Below, piece by piece: positions 17,926 to 26,591 of a DNA stretch of 64,000 nucleotides. Each line of letters begins with the position of its first letter. The stretch's first letter is position 1. The notes beneath the pieces are model-generated. The model was not told the DNA's origin, searched no databases, and was given only the letters and a program-made list of their open reading frames with translations. The DNA is from Sphaerisporangium krabiense (GTDB taxonomy: Bacteria > Actinomycetota > Actinomycetes > Streptosporangiales > Streptosporangiaceae), in the NCBI RefSeq assembly GCF_014200435.1, contig NZ_JACHBR010000001.1, forward strand, positions 1,178,001-1,242,000. Reading direction: 5' to 3'. The translations under genes and the position numbers were made by a program.

Positions 17926-20391
17926 TCAGTCGGCGTGGCCGAGCCACACGTCGTACGGCTCGTCCCCGCGTCCGTTGAGGGTGATCGTGTTCGCCACGGG
18001 CGGGTAGCCGGCGGCCACGACGGTGTACTGGCCGCCGGTGAGGTCGGCGAAGGCGTACTCGCCGTCCACGCCGGTCGTGGCCGAGCCGACCACGTTGCCC
18101 GCCGCGTCCAGGATCGTGACCCGGGCGTCGGCGAGCGGGCCGCCGTCCTTGACCCGGATGGTGCCCCTGACCTGGGCGGCCGGGAGCAACTGGATGTCCT
18201 GCCTGGTCTGGCCGGTGCCGACCTCGACCGGCGCGGCGGTGGGACGGTGCCCTTCCGCGCTCACCGTCAGCGTGTAGACGCCGGCGACGATCCCGGCGAA
18301 GCCGAACATCCCGGCGGCGTCGGTCGTGCCCGTCGAGACGACCTCGCCGCGCACGTCGGTGACGACGACCATCGCCTCGGCGACGGGGCCGCCCCCGGCG
18401 CCGACGACCATGCCGGTCAGCTTCCCGGAACCGGACAGGACCAGGTCGAAGTCCAGCGGCTGGTCCCCGACGGCGAGCGTGGCCACCTGCGGGTCGTGGT
18501 CGCCCGCCGACGCGATGAGGACGTACGTGCCCCCGCCGGGCGTCCACAGGTCGTAGGAACCGTCCGCCTGCGTGACCGCGCGGCCGAGCTGGTGCCCGCG
18601 CACGTCGATCAGCGTGAGCGTGGCGTGGCCCACCGGCGCGCCGTCCGAGCCGGTGATGAACCCGCGGATCCCGCTGCCGCCCTCGGCCCGCGTCGCGACC
18701 GCGGCGCCGCCGCCGAGCGTGCGGGTCTCCTCGCCGGCGAACGCGTTCACGGCGTGGCCGTTGGACTCCGCGACCACGGTGTCGCGCTGGGCGTGCCGGC
18801 CCGGGGCGGTGGCGCGCTCGTCGGCGCCGGGGACCTCGATGGGGTCGGCGTTGGACGTGCGCAGCGGGATCTCCTTGATGAACAGGATGATGAGCAGCGC
18901 GAGCAGCGCGAACGGCGCCGCGTACATGAAGACGTCGCCGACGCCGTGGCCGTAGGAACTCTCGACCACCGTGCGTATGGGGAGGGGCAGCTTGGAGAGC
19001 TGAGGGATCGTGCCGTCGCCCGCGGCGTGCCCCTTGAGGCCGAGCTTGGTCAGCCCCTCGTCCATGTAGTGCATGACCCGGTTGCCGAGCACCGCGCCGA
19101 GCGCCGAGACGCCGATCGCGCCGCCGAGGGTGCGGAAGAACGCGACGACCGAGCTGGCCGCGCCGAGCTCCTCGGGCCTGACCTGGTTCTGGACCGACAG
19201 GACGAGGTTCTGCATGGTCATGCCGACGCCCACGCCGATGCAGAACATGTAGACGGCGAGGATCCAGTAGTTCGTGTCGTACCGCAGCGTCGCCATCAGG
19301 CCGAACCCGGCGGTGAGGAAGAGGCCGCCGACGACCAGGAAGATCTTCCAGCGTCCCGTCCTGGTGATGATCTGCCCGGCGATGGTGGACGACAGCGCCA
19401 GGCCGAGGATCATCGGCAGCGTCATGACGCCCGCCATGGTCGGCGTCTCGCCGCGGGCGAGCTGGAAGTACTGGCTGAGGAAGGTGGTGGCGCCGAACAT
19501 CGCGATGCCGACGAACATGCTGGCCGCGACGGCGAGGCTGATCGCGCTGCTGCGGAACAGCCGCAGCGGGACGATGGGCTCCCTCGCCCGCGTCTCGACC
19601 AGCAGGAAGAGCAGCGCCAGGACCACCGCGCCGCCGACCATCGCGCCGGTCTGCCACGACAGCCAGTCGTACTTGTTGCCGGCGAAGGAGACCCAGACGA
19701 GCAGCAGCGACACCGACGCCGTGATCAGGACGGCGCCCGTCCAGTCGATCTTGACCTCGCGCTTGAGCACGGGGACGTGCAGGGTCTTCTGCAGGACGAT
19801 CAGCGCGATCACGGCGAAGGGGACGCCGACGTAGAAGCACCAGCGCCAGCCGAGCCAGGAGGTGTCCACGATGACGCCGCCGATGAGCGGGCCGCCGATG
19901 GTCGCGAGCGCGAACACCGCGCCGAGGTAGCCGGAGTAGCGGCCCCGCTCGCGCGGCGAGATGATCGCCGCCATGATGACCTGGGCCAGCGCGGTGAGGC
20001 CGCCGGCGCCGAGGCCCTGGATGACGCGGGCCCCGATGAGCATGCCCGGGTTCTGCGAGAGGCCGGCGATGGCCGAGCCGATGATGTAGATGATCAGGCC
20101 GAGCTGCACCAGGATCTTCTTGCTCACCAGGTCGGCGAGCTTGCCCCAGAGGGGCGTGGAGATCGTGGTCGCGAGCAGCACCGAGGTGATGACCCAGGTG
20201 TAGGTCGTCTCGTCGGCGTGCAGTTCCGCGATGATCGTGGGAAGGGCGTTGGAGACGACCGTGGACGACAGGATCGCCACGAACATGCCGAGGAGCAGGC
20301 CCGATAGGGCTTCCAGGATCTCCTTGTGCGACATTGGGGGAGCCGGGTCGGGTGCCGCCTCCCGCACCCCGGCCGGTACTGCGGTTGTCAT
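17926..20391 (-). CDS. DHA2-type MFS exporter with three C-terminal Cna-B-like domains
   Basis: 821 residues. Residues 15-535 form a 14-helix drug:proton antiporter of the EmrB/QacA type, with SSTVVSNALPTIIAEL in helix 1, the conserved RVIQGLGAGG and GPLIGGVI in helix 5. Residues 590-820 are three carboxypeptidase-regulatory/Cna-B-like sandwiches (each with a GYxx or GGxYTV end, for example LTGGQYTVVAAGYPPVAN), joined by an Ala/Gly-rich linker. With 14 helices both ends should be cytoplasmic, an odd place for such domains. ATG 20391 overlaps the stop of the upstream MarR gene as ATGA and AAAGGA precedes it, so MarR and exporter form one operon. Confidence 0.92.
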   Translation of the reverse strand: MTTAVPAGVREAAPDPAPPMSHKEILEALSGLLLGMFVAILSSTVVSNALPTIIAELHADETTYTWVITSVLLATTISTPLWGKLADLVSKKILVQLGLIIYIIGSAIAGLSQNPGMLIGARVIQGLGAGGLTALAQVIMAAIISPRERGRYSGYLGAVFALATIGGPLIGGVIVDTSWLGWRWCFYVGVPFAVIALIVLQKTLHVPVLKREVKIDWTGAVLITASVSLLLVWVSFAGNKYDWLSWQTGAMVGGAVVLALLFLLVETRAREPIVPLRLFRSSAISLAVAASMFVGIAMFGATTFLSQYFQLARGETPTMAGVMTLPMILGLALSSTIAGQIITRTGRWKIFLVVGGLFLTAGFGLMATLRYDTNYWILAVYMFCIGVGVGMTMQNLVLSVQNQVRPEELGAASSVVAFFRTLGGAIGVSALGAVLGNRVMHYMDEGLTKLGLKGHAAGDGTIPQLSKLPLPIRTVVESSYGHGVGDVFMYAAPFALLALLIILFIKEIPLRTSNADPIEVPGADERATAPGRHAQRDTVVAESNGHAVNAFAGEETRTLGGGAAVATRAEGGSGIRGFITGSDGAPVGHATLTLIDVRGHQLGRAVTQADGSYDLWTPGGGTYVLIASAGDHDPQVATLAVGDQPLDFDLVLSGSGKLTGMVVGAGGGPVAEAMVVVTDVRGEVVSTGTTDAAGMFGFAGIVAGVYTLTVSAEGHRPTAAPVEVGTGQTRQDIQLLPAAQVRGTIRVKDGGPLADARVTILDAAGNVVGSATTGVDGEYAFADLTGGQYTVVAAGYPPVANTITLNGRGDEPYDVWLGHAD

Positions 20392-20855
20392 CGATGTCCT
20401 TTCACTACCGTGGCCGCGCGGTGGGCCCGGTGCGCGTCGAAGCTGTGGCGGAGGCGTCCGAGGAGGACGGAGAGCCGGGCGACGTCCTCGTCCGTCCAGT
20501 CCGCCAAGGCGCCGGCGAGGAGATGGCGCACCTGGCCGAGGGTCTCCTCGGCCACGCGCTCGCCGTCCGGAGTGAGCCGCACGTACCAGGAGCGCCCGTC
20601 CCTGGGGTTCGGGACGCGCTCGATCCAGCCGCGTTCCTCCAGATCGGCCACGTGCCTGCTCATCACCGACTGATCGACCTCGAACATGCACGCGAGCCGG
20701 CCGATGCGCAGCTCGCCGGTCCTGCGCAGGGTCACGAGCAGGGCGAGGCCGGCGCGGTGGCCGGTGAACGGCATGTCGCGCTTGATCACTCTGATCACCG
20801 CGCCCATGTCGTGCAGCCCGGCGAGCAGTTCGCCGCAGCCTTCCTCCGACACCAT
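20388..20855 (-). CDS. MarR-family regulator of the MFS/YceI operon
   Basis: About 155 residues: winged helix-turn-helix with IGRLACMFEVDQSVMSRHVA as the recognition region and GWIERVPNPRDGRSWYVRLT as the wing. First gene of an operon with the MFS exporter (4-base overlap) and the YceI protein. Such MarR proteins usually repress their own operon until a toxic ligand binds. A double palindrome directly upstream (20870-20909) is the probable operator. Start: ATG 20855 has GGAGG five bases before it; ATG 20867 lies inside that ribosome site and would need leaderless translation. Confidence 0.9.
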   Translation of the reverse strand: MVSEEGCGELLAGLHDMGAVIRVIKRDMPFTGHRAGLALLVTLRRTGELRIGRLACMFEVDQSVMSRHVADLEERGWIERVPNPRDGRSWYVRLTPDGERVAEETLGQVRHLLAGALADWTDEDVARLSVLLGRLRHSFDAHRAHRAATVVKGHR

Positions 20856-20869
20856 CTCCGCCTCCATCT

Positions 20870-20909
20870 GGTTGCCTTAGGCAAATATATATGATTGCTC
20901 TAGGCAACC
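20870..20909. promoter_or_regulatory. Double palindromic operator of the MarR-MFS operon
   Basis: Two MarR-like boxes, TTGCCTTAGGCAA (20872-20884) and TTGCTCTAGGCAA (20895-20907), flank an AT-rich core with TATATAT. Each box is itself palindromic, and the whole 40 bases form an imperfect inverted repeat whose outer arms are GGTTGCC and GGCAACC. It lies over the expected promoter of the operon, so a repressor dimer pair would block polymerase. Confidence 0.75.
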
Positions 20910-21083
20910 TTCGGAGGGGTATGTACAGCGATGTCCGATGTGCTGACCTGGGATCCCCGTCGACGGAAACCCGGATCGACACCGGCGGAGGACGCGGCCT
21001 GCGCGGGCTTTCGCCACACGGGCACGGCGATGATCGCCGGGCCGCCCGCCTGACGCGGCGAGCCCGGCGTTACAGGGAGGGTG

Positions 21084-21701
21084 CTACGAGGACGGGGTGC
21101 GACGCGCCGACAGGGTGGCCGCCGAGTCGGCCGCCTCCCCCTCGCACAACTCCTCCACGACCTGGCAGGCGCCGGGCGAGGGGTCGAGCCGGTCGGCGTG
21201 CGCGGCCGCCTTCTGGAGCAGGTCGCGGAAGGCGTTCCCCTGAGCGCCGAGGCCGGACAGGACGTGCGCCTCGACGGCGGCCAGGGCCGCGCCGCGCTCC
21301 GCCGCGACCTCGCGTCCGCGGTCGGTGGCGACCACGCGGCGGCTGCGCCGGTCGAGGGGGTCGGGCTGCCGCCGTACCAGCCCGGCGGCTTCCAGGTCGT
21401 CGATCAGATAGGTGAGCACCGTGCGGTCGATGCCGAGCTGCGTGGCCATGACGCCCTGGTTTCCGGCGAGCTCCTGGACGGCCGAGACCAGCACCTGGTA
21501 GCCGCGGGGACCTCCGGGGATGCCGCTCAGCACCTCCTCGGCCGCGCGGCGATAGGTGCGCAGGAGCACGCCGAGACCCCAGCCGAGATCGCCCCGCAGG
21601 GCGTCGGCCGAGGCGCGCGCGGAAGCCGGAGCACTGCGCTCCGGCGTGGACGACGAACGTGGCGAGGGTCCCACACCCCCACCGTACCCGCCGAGGCTCA
21701 T
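21084..21701 (-). CDS. MarR-family regulator divergent from an azoreductase gene
   Basis: About 205 residues, winged helix-turn-helix at roughly 60-150 (ATQLGIDRTVLTYLIDDLEA as recognition region, RRQPDPLDRRSRRVVATDRG as wing), preceded by a Ser/Pro-rich stretch of 40 residues and followed by a helical C-terminus. It is transcribed away from an FMN-dependent reductase gene, and the 106 bases between hold a strong promoter with an inverted repeat. This is the usual layout of a redox or quinone-responsive MarR repressor and its target. The ligand is not known. ATG 21701 fits family length. Confidence 0.88.
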   Translation of the reverse strand: MSLGGYGGGVGPSPRSSSTPERSAPASARASADALRGDLGWGLGVLLRTYRRAAEEVLSGIPGGPRGYQVLVSAVQELAGNQGVMATQLGIDRTVLTYLIDDLEAAGLVRRQPDPLDRRSRRVVATDRGREVAAERGAALAAVEAHVLSGLGAQGNAFRDLLQKAAAHADRLDPSPGACQVVEELCEGEAADSAATLSARRTPSS

Positions 21702-21740
21702 GATCGGCTGACCAAAAGATCTGTGACCAAACTCATCTGC

Positions 21741-21782
21741 TTGACATATGTTCTGCACTACATAATATCTGTCGAGCAGAAC
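21741..21782 (+). promoter_or_regulatory. Sigma-A-type promoter with operator for the azoreductase gene
   Basis: TTGACA at 21741-21746 and TAATAT at 21763-21768 with a 16-base spacer form a near-consensus promoter, rare in this GC-rich DNA. A 7-bp inverted repeat GTTCTGC (21750-21756) / GCAGAAC (21776-21782) overlaps the spacer and the -10 region and is the probable binding site of the divergent MarR protein. Confidence 0.75.
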
Positions 21783-21807
21783 AAAGCCGCGAGGAAGGTC
21801 GATTCCG

Positions 21808-22467
21808 ATGATCTTGTTTCGTCTCGATGCCAGCATCCAGGGCGAACGGTCGGTGAGCAGGCAGGTCGCCGACACCGCCGAGGCCGCGTGGCGGCGCGCC
21901 AGGCCCGACGGCCGGGTGATCCACCGCGACCTGGCCACGACGCCGGTCCCCGCCGACGCCTGGGCCCTGGCGGTGACGGGCAACGCGACCCCCGAGGAGC
22001 TGCGCACCGACGCCCAGCGCGACGCCATCGCGCTCGCGGCCGAACTGGCGGACGAGATGGCCCAGGCCGACGCCTACGTCCTGGCCGTCCCCCTCTACAA
22101 CTACGGCGTCTCCCAGCACGTCAAGACCTGGCTGGACCTGCTCTTCACCGACCCGCGCTTCGCCCCCGGCACCGAGCCGCTGCTGGCCGGCCGCCCCACC
22201 GCGCTGGTGATCACCCGCGGCGGCGGCTACGGCGAGGGCACCCCCCGCGCCGGCTGGGACCACGCCACCCCCTGGTACCGCCGCATGTTCGGCGACCTGA
22301 TGCGCATGGACCTGCACGTGAGCGAGGTCGAGCTGACGCTCGCCGAGGTCCACGACTCGATGGCGCCGCTGCGCCCGCTCGCCAAGGAGTCGCTGCGCGC
22401 CGGGCACGAGTCCGCCGAGCGGCACGGGCGCGTCATCGCCGGGCAGACGGCGTCCGCCCTCACCTGA
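21808..22467 (+). CDS. FMN-dependent NAD(P)H azoreductase/quinone reductase family protein
   Basis: 219-residue flavodoxin-like protein of the AcpD/AzoR family: N-terminal strand and phosphate loop MILFRLDASIQGERSVSR, FMN-contact AVPLYNYGVSQHVKTWLD near residue 90 and the late TRGGGYGEG near residue 136. Family members reduce azo dyes and quinones with two electrons and protect against quinone stress. It is driven by a near-consensus promoter with an operator and stands divergent to a MarR gene, in line with induction by toxic aromatics. GGAAGG precedes ATG 21808. Exact substrate unknown. Confidence 0.88.
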   Translation: MILFRLDASIQGERSVSRQVADTAEAAWRRARPDGRVIHRDLATTPVPADAWALAVTGNATPEELRTDAQRDAIALAAELADEMAQADAYVLAVPLYNYGVSQHVKTWLDLLFTDPRFAPGTEPLLAGRPTALVITRGGGYGEGTPRAGWDHATPWYRRMFGDLMRMDLHVSEVELTLAEVHDSMAPLRPLAKESLRAGHESAERHGRVIAGQTASALT

Positions 22468-22500
22468 CCTCCCCCACGGACCGGATGCGAGCACGGAAAA

Positions 22501-22533
22501 GGGCCGCCGCGCCCTGGTGGGTCGCGGCGGCCC
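22501..22533. terminator. Bidirectional terminator between azoreductase and chitinase genes
   Basis: Perfect 11-bp stem (22501-22511 with 22523-22533) preceded on the plus strand by AAAA, which becomes a U-run for the minus-strand chitinase transcript. Serves two converging genes. Confidence 0.85.
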
Positions 22534-22552
22534 CTGTGCCGTCAGGCCGTGA

Positions 22553-24604
22553 TCACCCGGTCAGGGTGAAGTCGTCGGCGTAGACGTTGCCCTGGCCGTA
22601 CCAGCCGTGCACCGACAGCGTCACCGATCCGTTGGAACCGGTGGTGAAGGGCAGGCTGAGCTGGCTCCAGCCGCCGGACGAGCCCCACGTGGAGGCGCTG
22701 GCGCCGCCCGAGACCGAGATGAAGGCGAAGCTGCCCTGCACCCAGCCCTTCAGCGTGTAGCTGTGGTTCGGCGTCAGCGTCAGCGTCTGGGTGCACTCGC
22801 CCGTGCTGCTGGAGGACGCCGCGACCTGCAGGGCGTGCGTGCCTCCGTGGGCCGGCGAGCCGACCACCGCGCTGCCGTTCTGGCAGTTCCACGGGCTCAG
22901 GGCCCCGGACTCGAAGTCGCCGTTGGTGATGCCGCCGCCCGGCGCCGCGGTCACGGTGAGCGCGTAGGTGGCGCTGTGGCTGCCCGAGGGCGCCGTGCCG
23001 GTGACGGTGATCTGGTAGGTGCCCGGCGCGGTCGTCGCGGCGGTGACCAGCTTCAGCGACGAGGTCGCGCCCGCCGTCACCGAGCTCGGCGTGAGCGTCG
23101 CGGTCACCCCGGCGGGAGCACCCGTCGCGGCGAGCGTGACGGTCTGCGCCGAACCGCTGGTGACCGCGGTGTTCACGGTCGCCGTCGCGGTGGAGCCGGC
23201 CGTGACCGAGCCGGACGCGGGGCTGACCGCGACCGAGAAGTCACTGCCCGGCGTGCCGGTGATCGTGAGGTTGAAGGTCGTGTCGTGGCTGCCGGAGGCC
23301 CCGGTGCCCTTGACGGTGATCGGGTAGGTGCCCGGCGTCGCCGACGAGGTCGTCACCAGCTTCAGCGACGAGGAGGCGCCCGCCGTCACCGAGGCCGGCG
23401 TGAGCGTCGCGGTCACCCCGGCGGGAGCGCCCGTCGCGGTGAGGTTGACCGTCTGCGCGGACCCGCTGGTGACCGCGGTGTTCACGGTCGCCGTCGCGGT
23501 GCCGCCCGGCTGCACGGACCCGCTGGAGGGGGAGACCGAGACCGAGAAGTCGTTCGACGGGGTGCCACCGCTGGTGAACGGCGCGAATGCCTGGCTGAAG
23601 AACCAGGTGCTCTGGGCGATGCCGGAGCAGCTGTCGGAGCCGCCGGTGCCCGGGCAGCCGCCGTTGTCCCGCTGGAGCGCCCAGAACGAGATCATCGCGA
23701 TGCCCTTGCTCTTCGCCCAGTCCAGGACGGGAGCGGCGTCGGTGGTGTAGAAGGTCTCCGCGGCGCCGAAGTCGTCGATGCCGATCATCTCGGTGACGCC
23801 GATCATGCCCCACAGCTCGGTGTCCGACTTGCTGGGGTACAGGTTCTTGAGCTGGTTGAACAGCCCCTGAGCGGAGCTCTTGGTGTCGTTCGCCATCTGG
23901 TGGGAGGCGTTGTCGTAGTAGTCGAACGTCATGATGTTGACCACGTCGATCCTGGCGCCGTTGGTCACGGCGTTGCGCAGGACGGCCAGACCGCTGGAGG
24001 CCAGACCGCTGGTGGTCGTCGGCAGCGTGTACGAGAACTGGATCGTCTTGCCGTTGGCGGCGGCCCAGTCCTCGGTCAGCTTGATCGCCTTGTTGCGGCG
24101 GTCGATGCCGGCGCTGTTGTTCAGCGAGTTGTCCTCGATGTCCAGGTCGATCCGCGTAATTCCGTACGTGGTGATGATGCTCTGGAAGACCGAGGCGATG
24201 CTGTTGACGTTCGTGCAGCTGTCGGCGATCTCGGTGCCGGTGTTGGTCGCCGTGTAGCCGCCGAAGGAGGCGATGACGTCGCCGCCCGCCGCGCGCATCG
24301 TGTTGATGGACGCGCCGAACGTGGACTGCGAGATCGGCATCTCGGTGTCGCCGTTCCAGTAGGCCGTACACGACCCCTTGGTCGCGGCCTGGAGGAATGC
24401 CATGGTGAGGTATTTGGCCCCGGACTGCTGGGACAGGGTGGCCGGGTCTTCCCCGGTCCATGCCTCGAAGTAGGGGGCGAAGACGTGAGCGGGTATTCCG
24501 GCCGCCGCCTGGGCGGGCGCGCCGCCCACGACGGCGAATCCGAGCGCCGCGGCGGCGGTCGTGATGACCGCCAGCGCCATGCGCAGCATTACGCGCAGTT
24601 GCAT
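22553..24604 (-). CDS. Secreted GH18 chitinase with two Ig-like repeats and a carbohydrate-binding module
   Basis: 683 residues. A Sec signal peptide ends near APAQA-A (about residue 34). A GH18 catalytic barrel of about 330 residues follows, with [10 protein letters not shown] and the active-site DxDxE in RIDLDIEDN, then two near-identical 103-residue beta-sandwich repeats starting DFSV (coding 23243-23551 and 22936-23242), then a C-terminal CBM4/9-like jelly-roll ([20 protein letters not shown] to the end). It hydrolyses chitin outside the cell; the repeats act as spacers and the last domain should grip polysaccharide. GGAG precedes ATG 24604 by about six bases. Two tandem palindrome-like sites lie in the promoter region. 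Confidence 0.94.
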   Translation of the reverse strand: MQLRVMLRMALAVITTAAAALGFAVVGGAPAQAAAGIPAHVFAPYFEAWTGEDPATLSQQSGAKYLTMAFLQAATKGSCTAYWNGDTEMPISQSTFGASINTMRAAGGDVIASFGGYTATNTGTEIADSCTNVNSIASVFQSIITTYGITRIDLDIEDNSLNNSAGIDRRNKAIKLTEDWAAANGKTIQFSYTLPTTTSGLASSGLAVLRNAVTNGARIDVVNIMTFDYYDNASHQMANDTKSSAQGLFNQLKNLYPSKSDTELWGMIGVTEMIGIDDFGAAETFYTTDAAPVLDWAKSKGIAMISFWALQRDNGGCPGTGGSDSCSGIAQSTWFFSQAFAPFTSGGTPSNDFSVSVSPSSGSVQPGGTATATVNTAVTSGSAQTVNLTATGAPAGVTATLTPASVTAGASSSLKLVTTSSATPGTYPITVKGTGASGSHDTTFNLTITGTPGSDFSVAVSPASGSVTAGSTATATVNTAVTSGSAQTVTLAATGAPAGVTATLTPSSVTAGATSSLKLVTAATTAPGTYQITVTGTAPSGSHSATYALTVTAAPGGGITNGDFESGALSPWNCQNGSAVVGSPAHGGTHALQVAASSSSTGECTQTLTLTPNHSYTLKGWVQGSFAFISVSGGASASTWGSSGGWSQLSLPFTTGSNGSVTLSVHGWYGQGNVYADDFTLTG
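22936..23551 (-). repeat. Tandem duplication inside the chitinase gene
   Basis: Two direct copies of about 307 bp (23243-23551 and 22936-23242) encode Ig-like repeats that share long identical runs such as [18 protein letters not shown]. The near identity at DNA level shows a recent duplication or gene conversion, and it is also a place where short-read assembly could miscount copies. Confidence 0.85.
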
Positions 24605-25098
24605 GGAGACTCCCACACGCGAAGTCAGGCCGGGGTCGTACGTCCCGGCCATCTGGGGGGTGGCGCATCGGCCGGCGCGCGGCGTCGCCGATGCGTGCTT
24701 CAAGATGGGGCGTGCTGCGGATCCGCGTACCCAATCGTTGGATCAGCGGGTTCTTTTGTCAAGTTTCTTAACAGTTGTTCTAGGCAACTTTCTTAACAGT
24801 TGCGTCGCCACATGGGGCTTGACCTGGACATATGGCTTCTGATTTCCGTGCGGACGGGACGGCCTAATCGATCTTGTGCTGGGCGGACGCCAGATCGGCC
24901 CTCCACGGCGTGGCCCCTGCGGCCCCGCGGAGGCGCGGCGCCCCGATCCACCAGCCACATCGGGTCACTTCGGCAACCGGCACCCCAGCGGCGACAGGGG
25001 GCACCCCAGCCTCACCAGACCCCACCCCAACGCCCCCGGCCACCGGTACGGCCCGCCGTTAGCGTGTCGCCGTCCCCGCTCGTCGGAGGGAGTCGAAG
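24605..25098. other. Gap between chitinase and epoxide-hydrolase-like genes
   Basis: About 490 bases without a supportable gene; it holds divergent control regions. The chitinase side has two repressor-like sites (24757-24797, separate entry). The hydrolase side ends in GGAGGG before GTG 25099. The GC-rich 24890-25070 segment shows no structure that I can support. Confidence 0.6.
24757..24797 (-). promoter_or_regulatory. Tandem repressor-like sites in the chitinase promoter
   Basis: Two related imperfect palindromes, TTGTCAAGTTTCTTAA (24757-24772) and CTAGGCAACTTTCTTAA (24781-24797), lie 24 bases apart; the block TTTCTTAACAGTTG is a direct repeat in both. They resemble TTAAGAAACTTTCCTAA at 33469-33485 and the motif type bound by ROK-family sugar repressors in actinomycetes. 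They probably make chitinase expression responsive to chitin or carbon source. Confidence 0.6.
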
Positions 25099-26163
25099 GT
25101 GCAGCTCAACAGAGGGTCGGCCCTCATCGCCATGGCGGCGCGAACGCGGGCCCGCCGCGTCGCCGGCCTCGGATGGAACGTTCTCGGCGCGATCATCGCC
25201 GCGGCCCTGCTGGTGTTCGTCACGGCCGCCGGCGCCGCCGCGGGCGGGCCCCGCCCCGGCGCCGCGGAGCCGCCAGTGGGCCGGGCGAGGTTCCACCCGT
25301 CCTTCACGCACGGCCGGGTGCCCGTGGACGGCGGCGTCCTGCACTACGTCCGCGGCGGCTCAGGGCCCGCGCTCGTCCTGCTGCACGGCTGGCCGCAGAC
25401 CTGGTGGGAATGGCGCAAGGTGATGCCCGCCCTCGCCCGCACGCACACCGTCATCGCGTTCGACCTGCCCGGCCTCGGCGGCTCCACCGTCCCGCCCGGC
25501 GGCTTCGACGCGGCCACCACCGCGCGCCGGATCCGCCAGGCCGTCCACCGGCTCGGCTTCCCGCGGGTGAAGATCCTCGCCCACGACGACGGCGCCCTCG
25601 TCGCCTACCCCTACGCCCGCGACTTCCCCTCCGAGGTCAGCCGGCTCGCCGTGCTCGAACTACCGCTCAACGGCTTCGGCCTTGAGGACGCCTACCGTCT
25701 GAGCTGGCACTTCCGCTTCAACTCCTCCCCCAAGCCGCTTCCCGAGCGGATCGTCTCCACCCGGGACGACGTCGAGGCCTACCTCGGCGGCCTCTTCGAC
25801 GGGGCACACCGTCCCGCGGCCATCGACCGGCGCGAGTACTTCCGCGCCTACGCCGACCCCGCCACCCGCAGCGCCGCCTACGAGTACTACCGGGCGTTCG
25901 CCGCCAACGCCGCCGACAACCAGGCCAACGCGTCCAGGAGGCTGGCCATGCCGGTCCTCGCGATGGGGGCGCAGCACGTCTTCGGCACCCAGGTCGCCGA
26001 GTCGTTCCGCCATGTCGCCGAAGACGTCCGCGAGGTCGTGGCCCCCGACTCCGGCCACTGGATCCCCGAGGAGAACCCCACCTTCCTGATCGACTGTGCC
26101 GCCCTTTTCTTCGGCTCCCCTGCCTCCACCCCCTCCCCCGCCTTGGCGCCCTGCGCGCCATGA
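25099..26163 (+). CDS. Secreted or membrane-anchored alpha/beta hydrolase, epoxide-hydrolase-like
   Basis: 354 residues. The first 50 hold a basic start and a hydrophobic helix (GAIIAAALLVFVTAAGAAAG) that acts as signal peptide or anchor. The hydrolase domain follows: oxyanion motif LLHGWPQTWWEWRKVMP near residue 95, nucleophile aspartate in ILAHDDGALVAY near residue 160 and the histidine in APDSGHWIPEE near residue 317. An Asp nucleophile with HGWP fits epoxide hydrolases and haloacetate dehalogenases rather than esterases. Start GTG 25099 follows GGAGGG by eight bases. Export makes it unusual, as most relatives are cytoplasmic. Substrate unknown. Confidence 0.85.
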   Translation: MQLNRGSALIAMAARTRARRVAGLGWNVLGAIIAAALLVFVTAAGAAAGGPRPGAAEPPVGRARFHPSFTHGRVPVDGGVLHYVRGGSGPALVLLHGWPQTWWEWRKVMPALARTHTVIAFDLPGLGGSTVPPGGFDAATTARRIRQAVHRLGFPRVKILAHDDGALVAYPYARDFPSEVSRLAVLELPLNGFGLEDAYRLSWHFRFNSSPKPLPERIVSTRDDVEAYLGGLFDGAHRPAAIDRREYFRAYADPATRSAAYEYYRAFAANAADNQANASRRLAMPVLAMGAQHVFGTQVAESFRHVAEDVREVVAPDSGHWIPEENPTFLIDCAALFFGSPASTPSPALAPCAP

Positions 26164-26591
26164 CCGTGCCCGATTCCGAGAACCGAAAAGCTGAAGTGGC
26201 GGCGAACAGCGTCTTCGGCGTCAACGGAGGAGGAGTCTGCACTGCCCTCCTCTCACGCGCCTGAGTAGCGATACTCGACCCCGCCCGCTCCACACCTCAG
26301 TCGCCGCGTGAGTGGTCCCGACAAACAGCCGCCGAACCCTCGGCGTATAGAGAGGCGGGGCCGCGCCCTGGCCCGTCGCGGTCCCCGCCCGGCTCGGTGT
26401 AGGTGGCACGGTCCGAAACCGTCGCTCCCGGCCCATAGTGTGGGCGGCGGCGGCAGGCGCACCGCCCTCGCCCCGCCCGGGTGATCCGGTCACCCGCGAC
26501 CGGCACCGCGGACCGGAGCCAGGACGAGCCGTGCCCCGCCCCCCATACCGCACGGATCAGTACAACCGTCTTCACGATTCGAGGCAGGACC
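26164..26591. other. Gap between two hydrolase genes
   Basis: Some 430 bases without a supportable gene. A weak inverted repeat of GGAGGAG/CTCCTC type near 26228-26260 may end the first transcript. The 3' part presumably carries the promoter for the next hydrolase, but no clear -35/-10 pair is visible. Confidence 0.5.

Noticed and set aside
17392..20307. 971-codon plus-strand frame over the MFS and YceI genes
   Set aside because: Charged low-complexity product, no ribosome site, opposite to a well-supported exporter gene.
24776..24790. MarR or DasR operator in the chitinase promoter (TTGTTCTAGGCAAC)
   Set aside because: Looks like the MarR boxes at 20870-20909, but the better explanation is the pair of related palindromes 24757-24772 and 24781-24797. 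The overlap with a CTAG-centred box is probably chance; a binding test would decide.
22607..24796. Long plus-strand frame over the chitinase gene
   Set aside because: Antisense to a signal-peptide, GH18 and CBM-bearing gene; product is repetitive Arg/Gly/Val with no fold.
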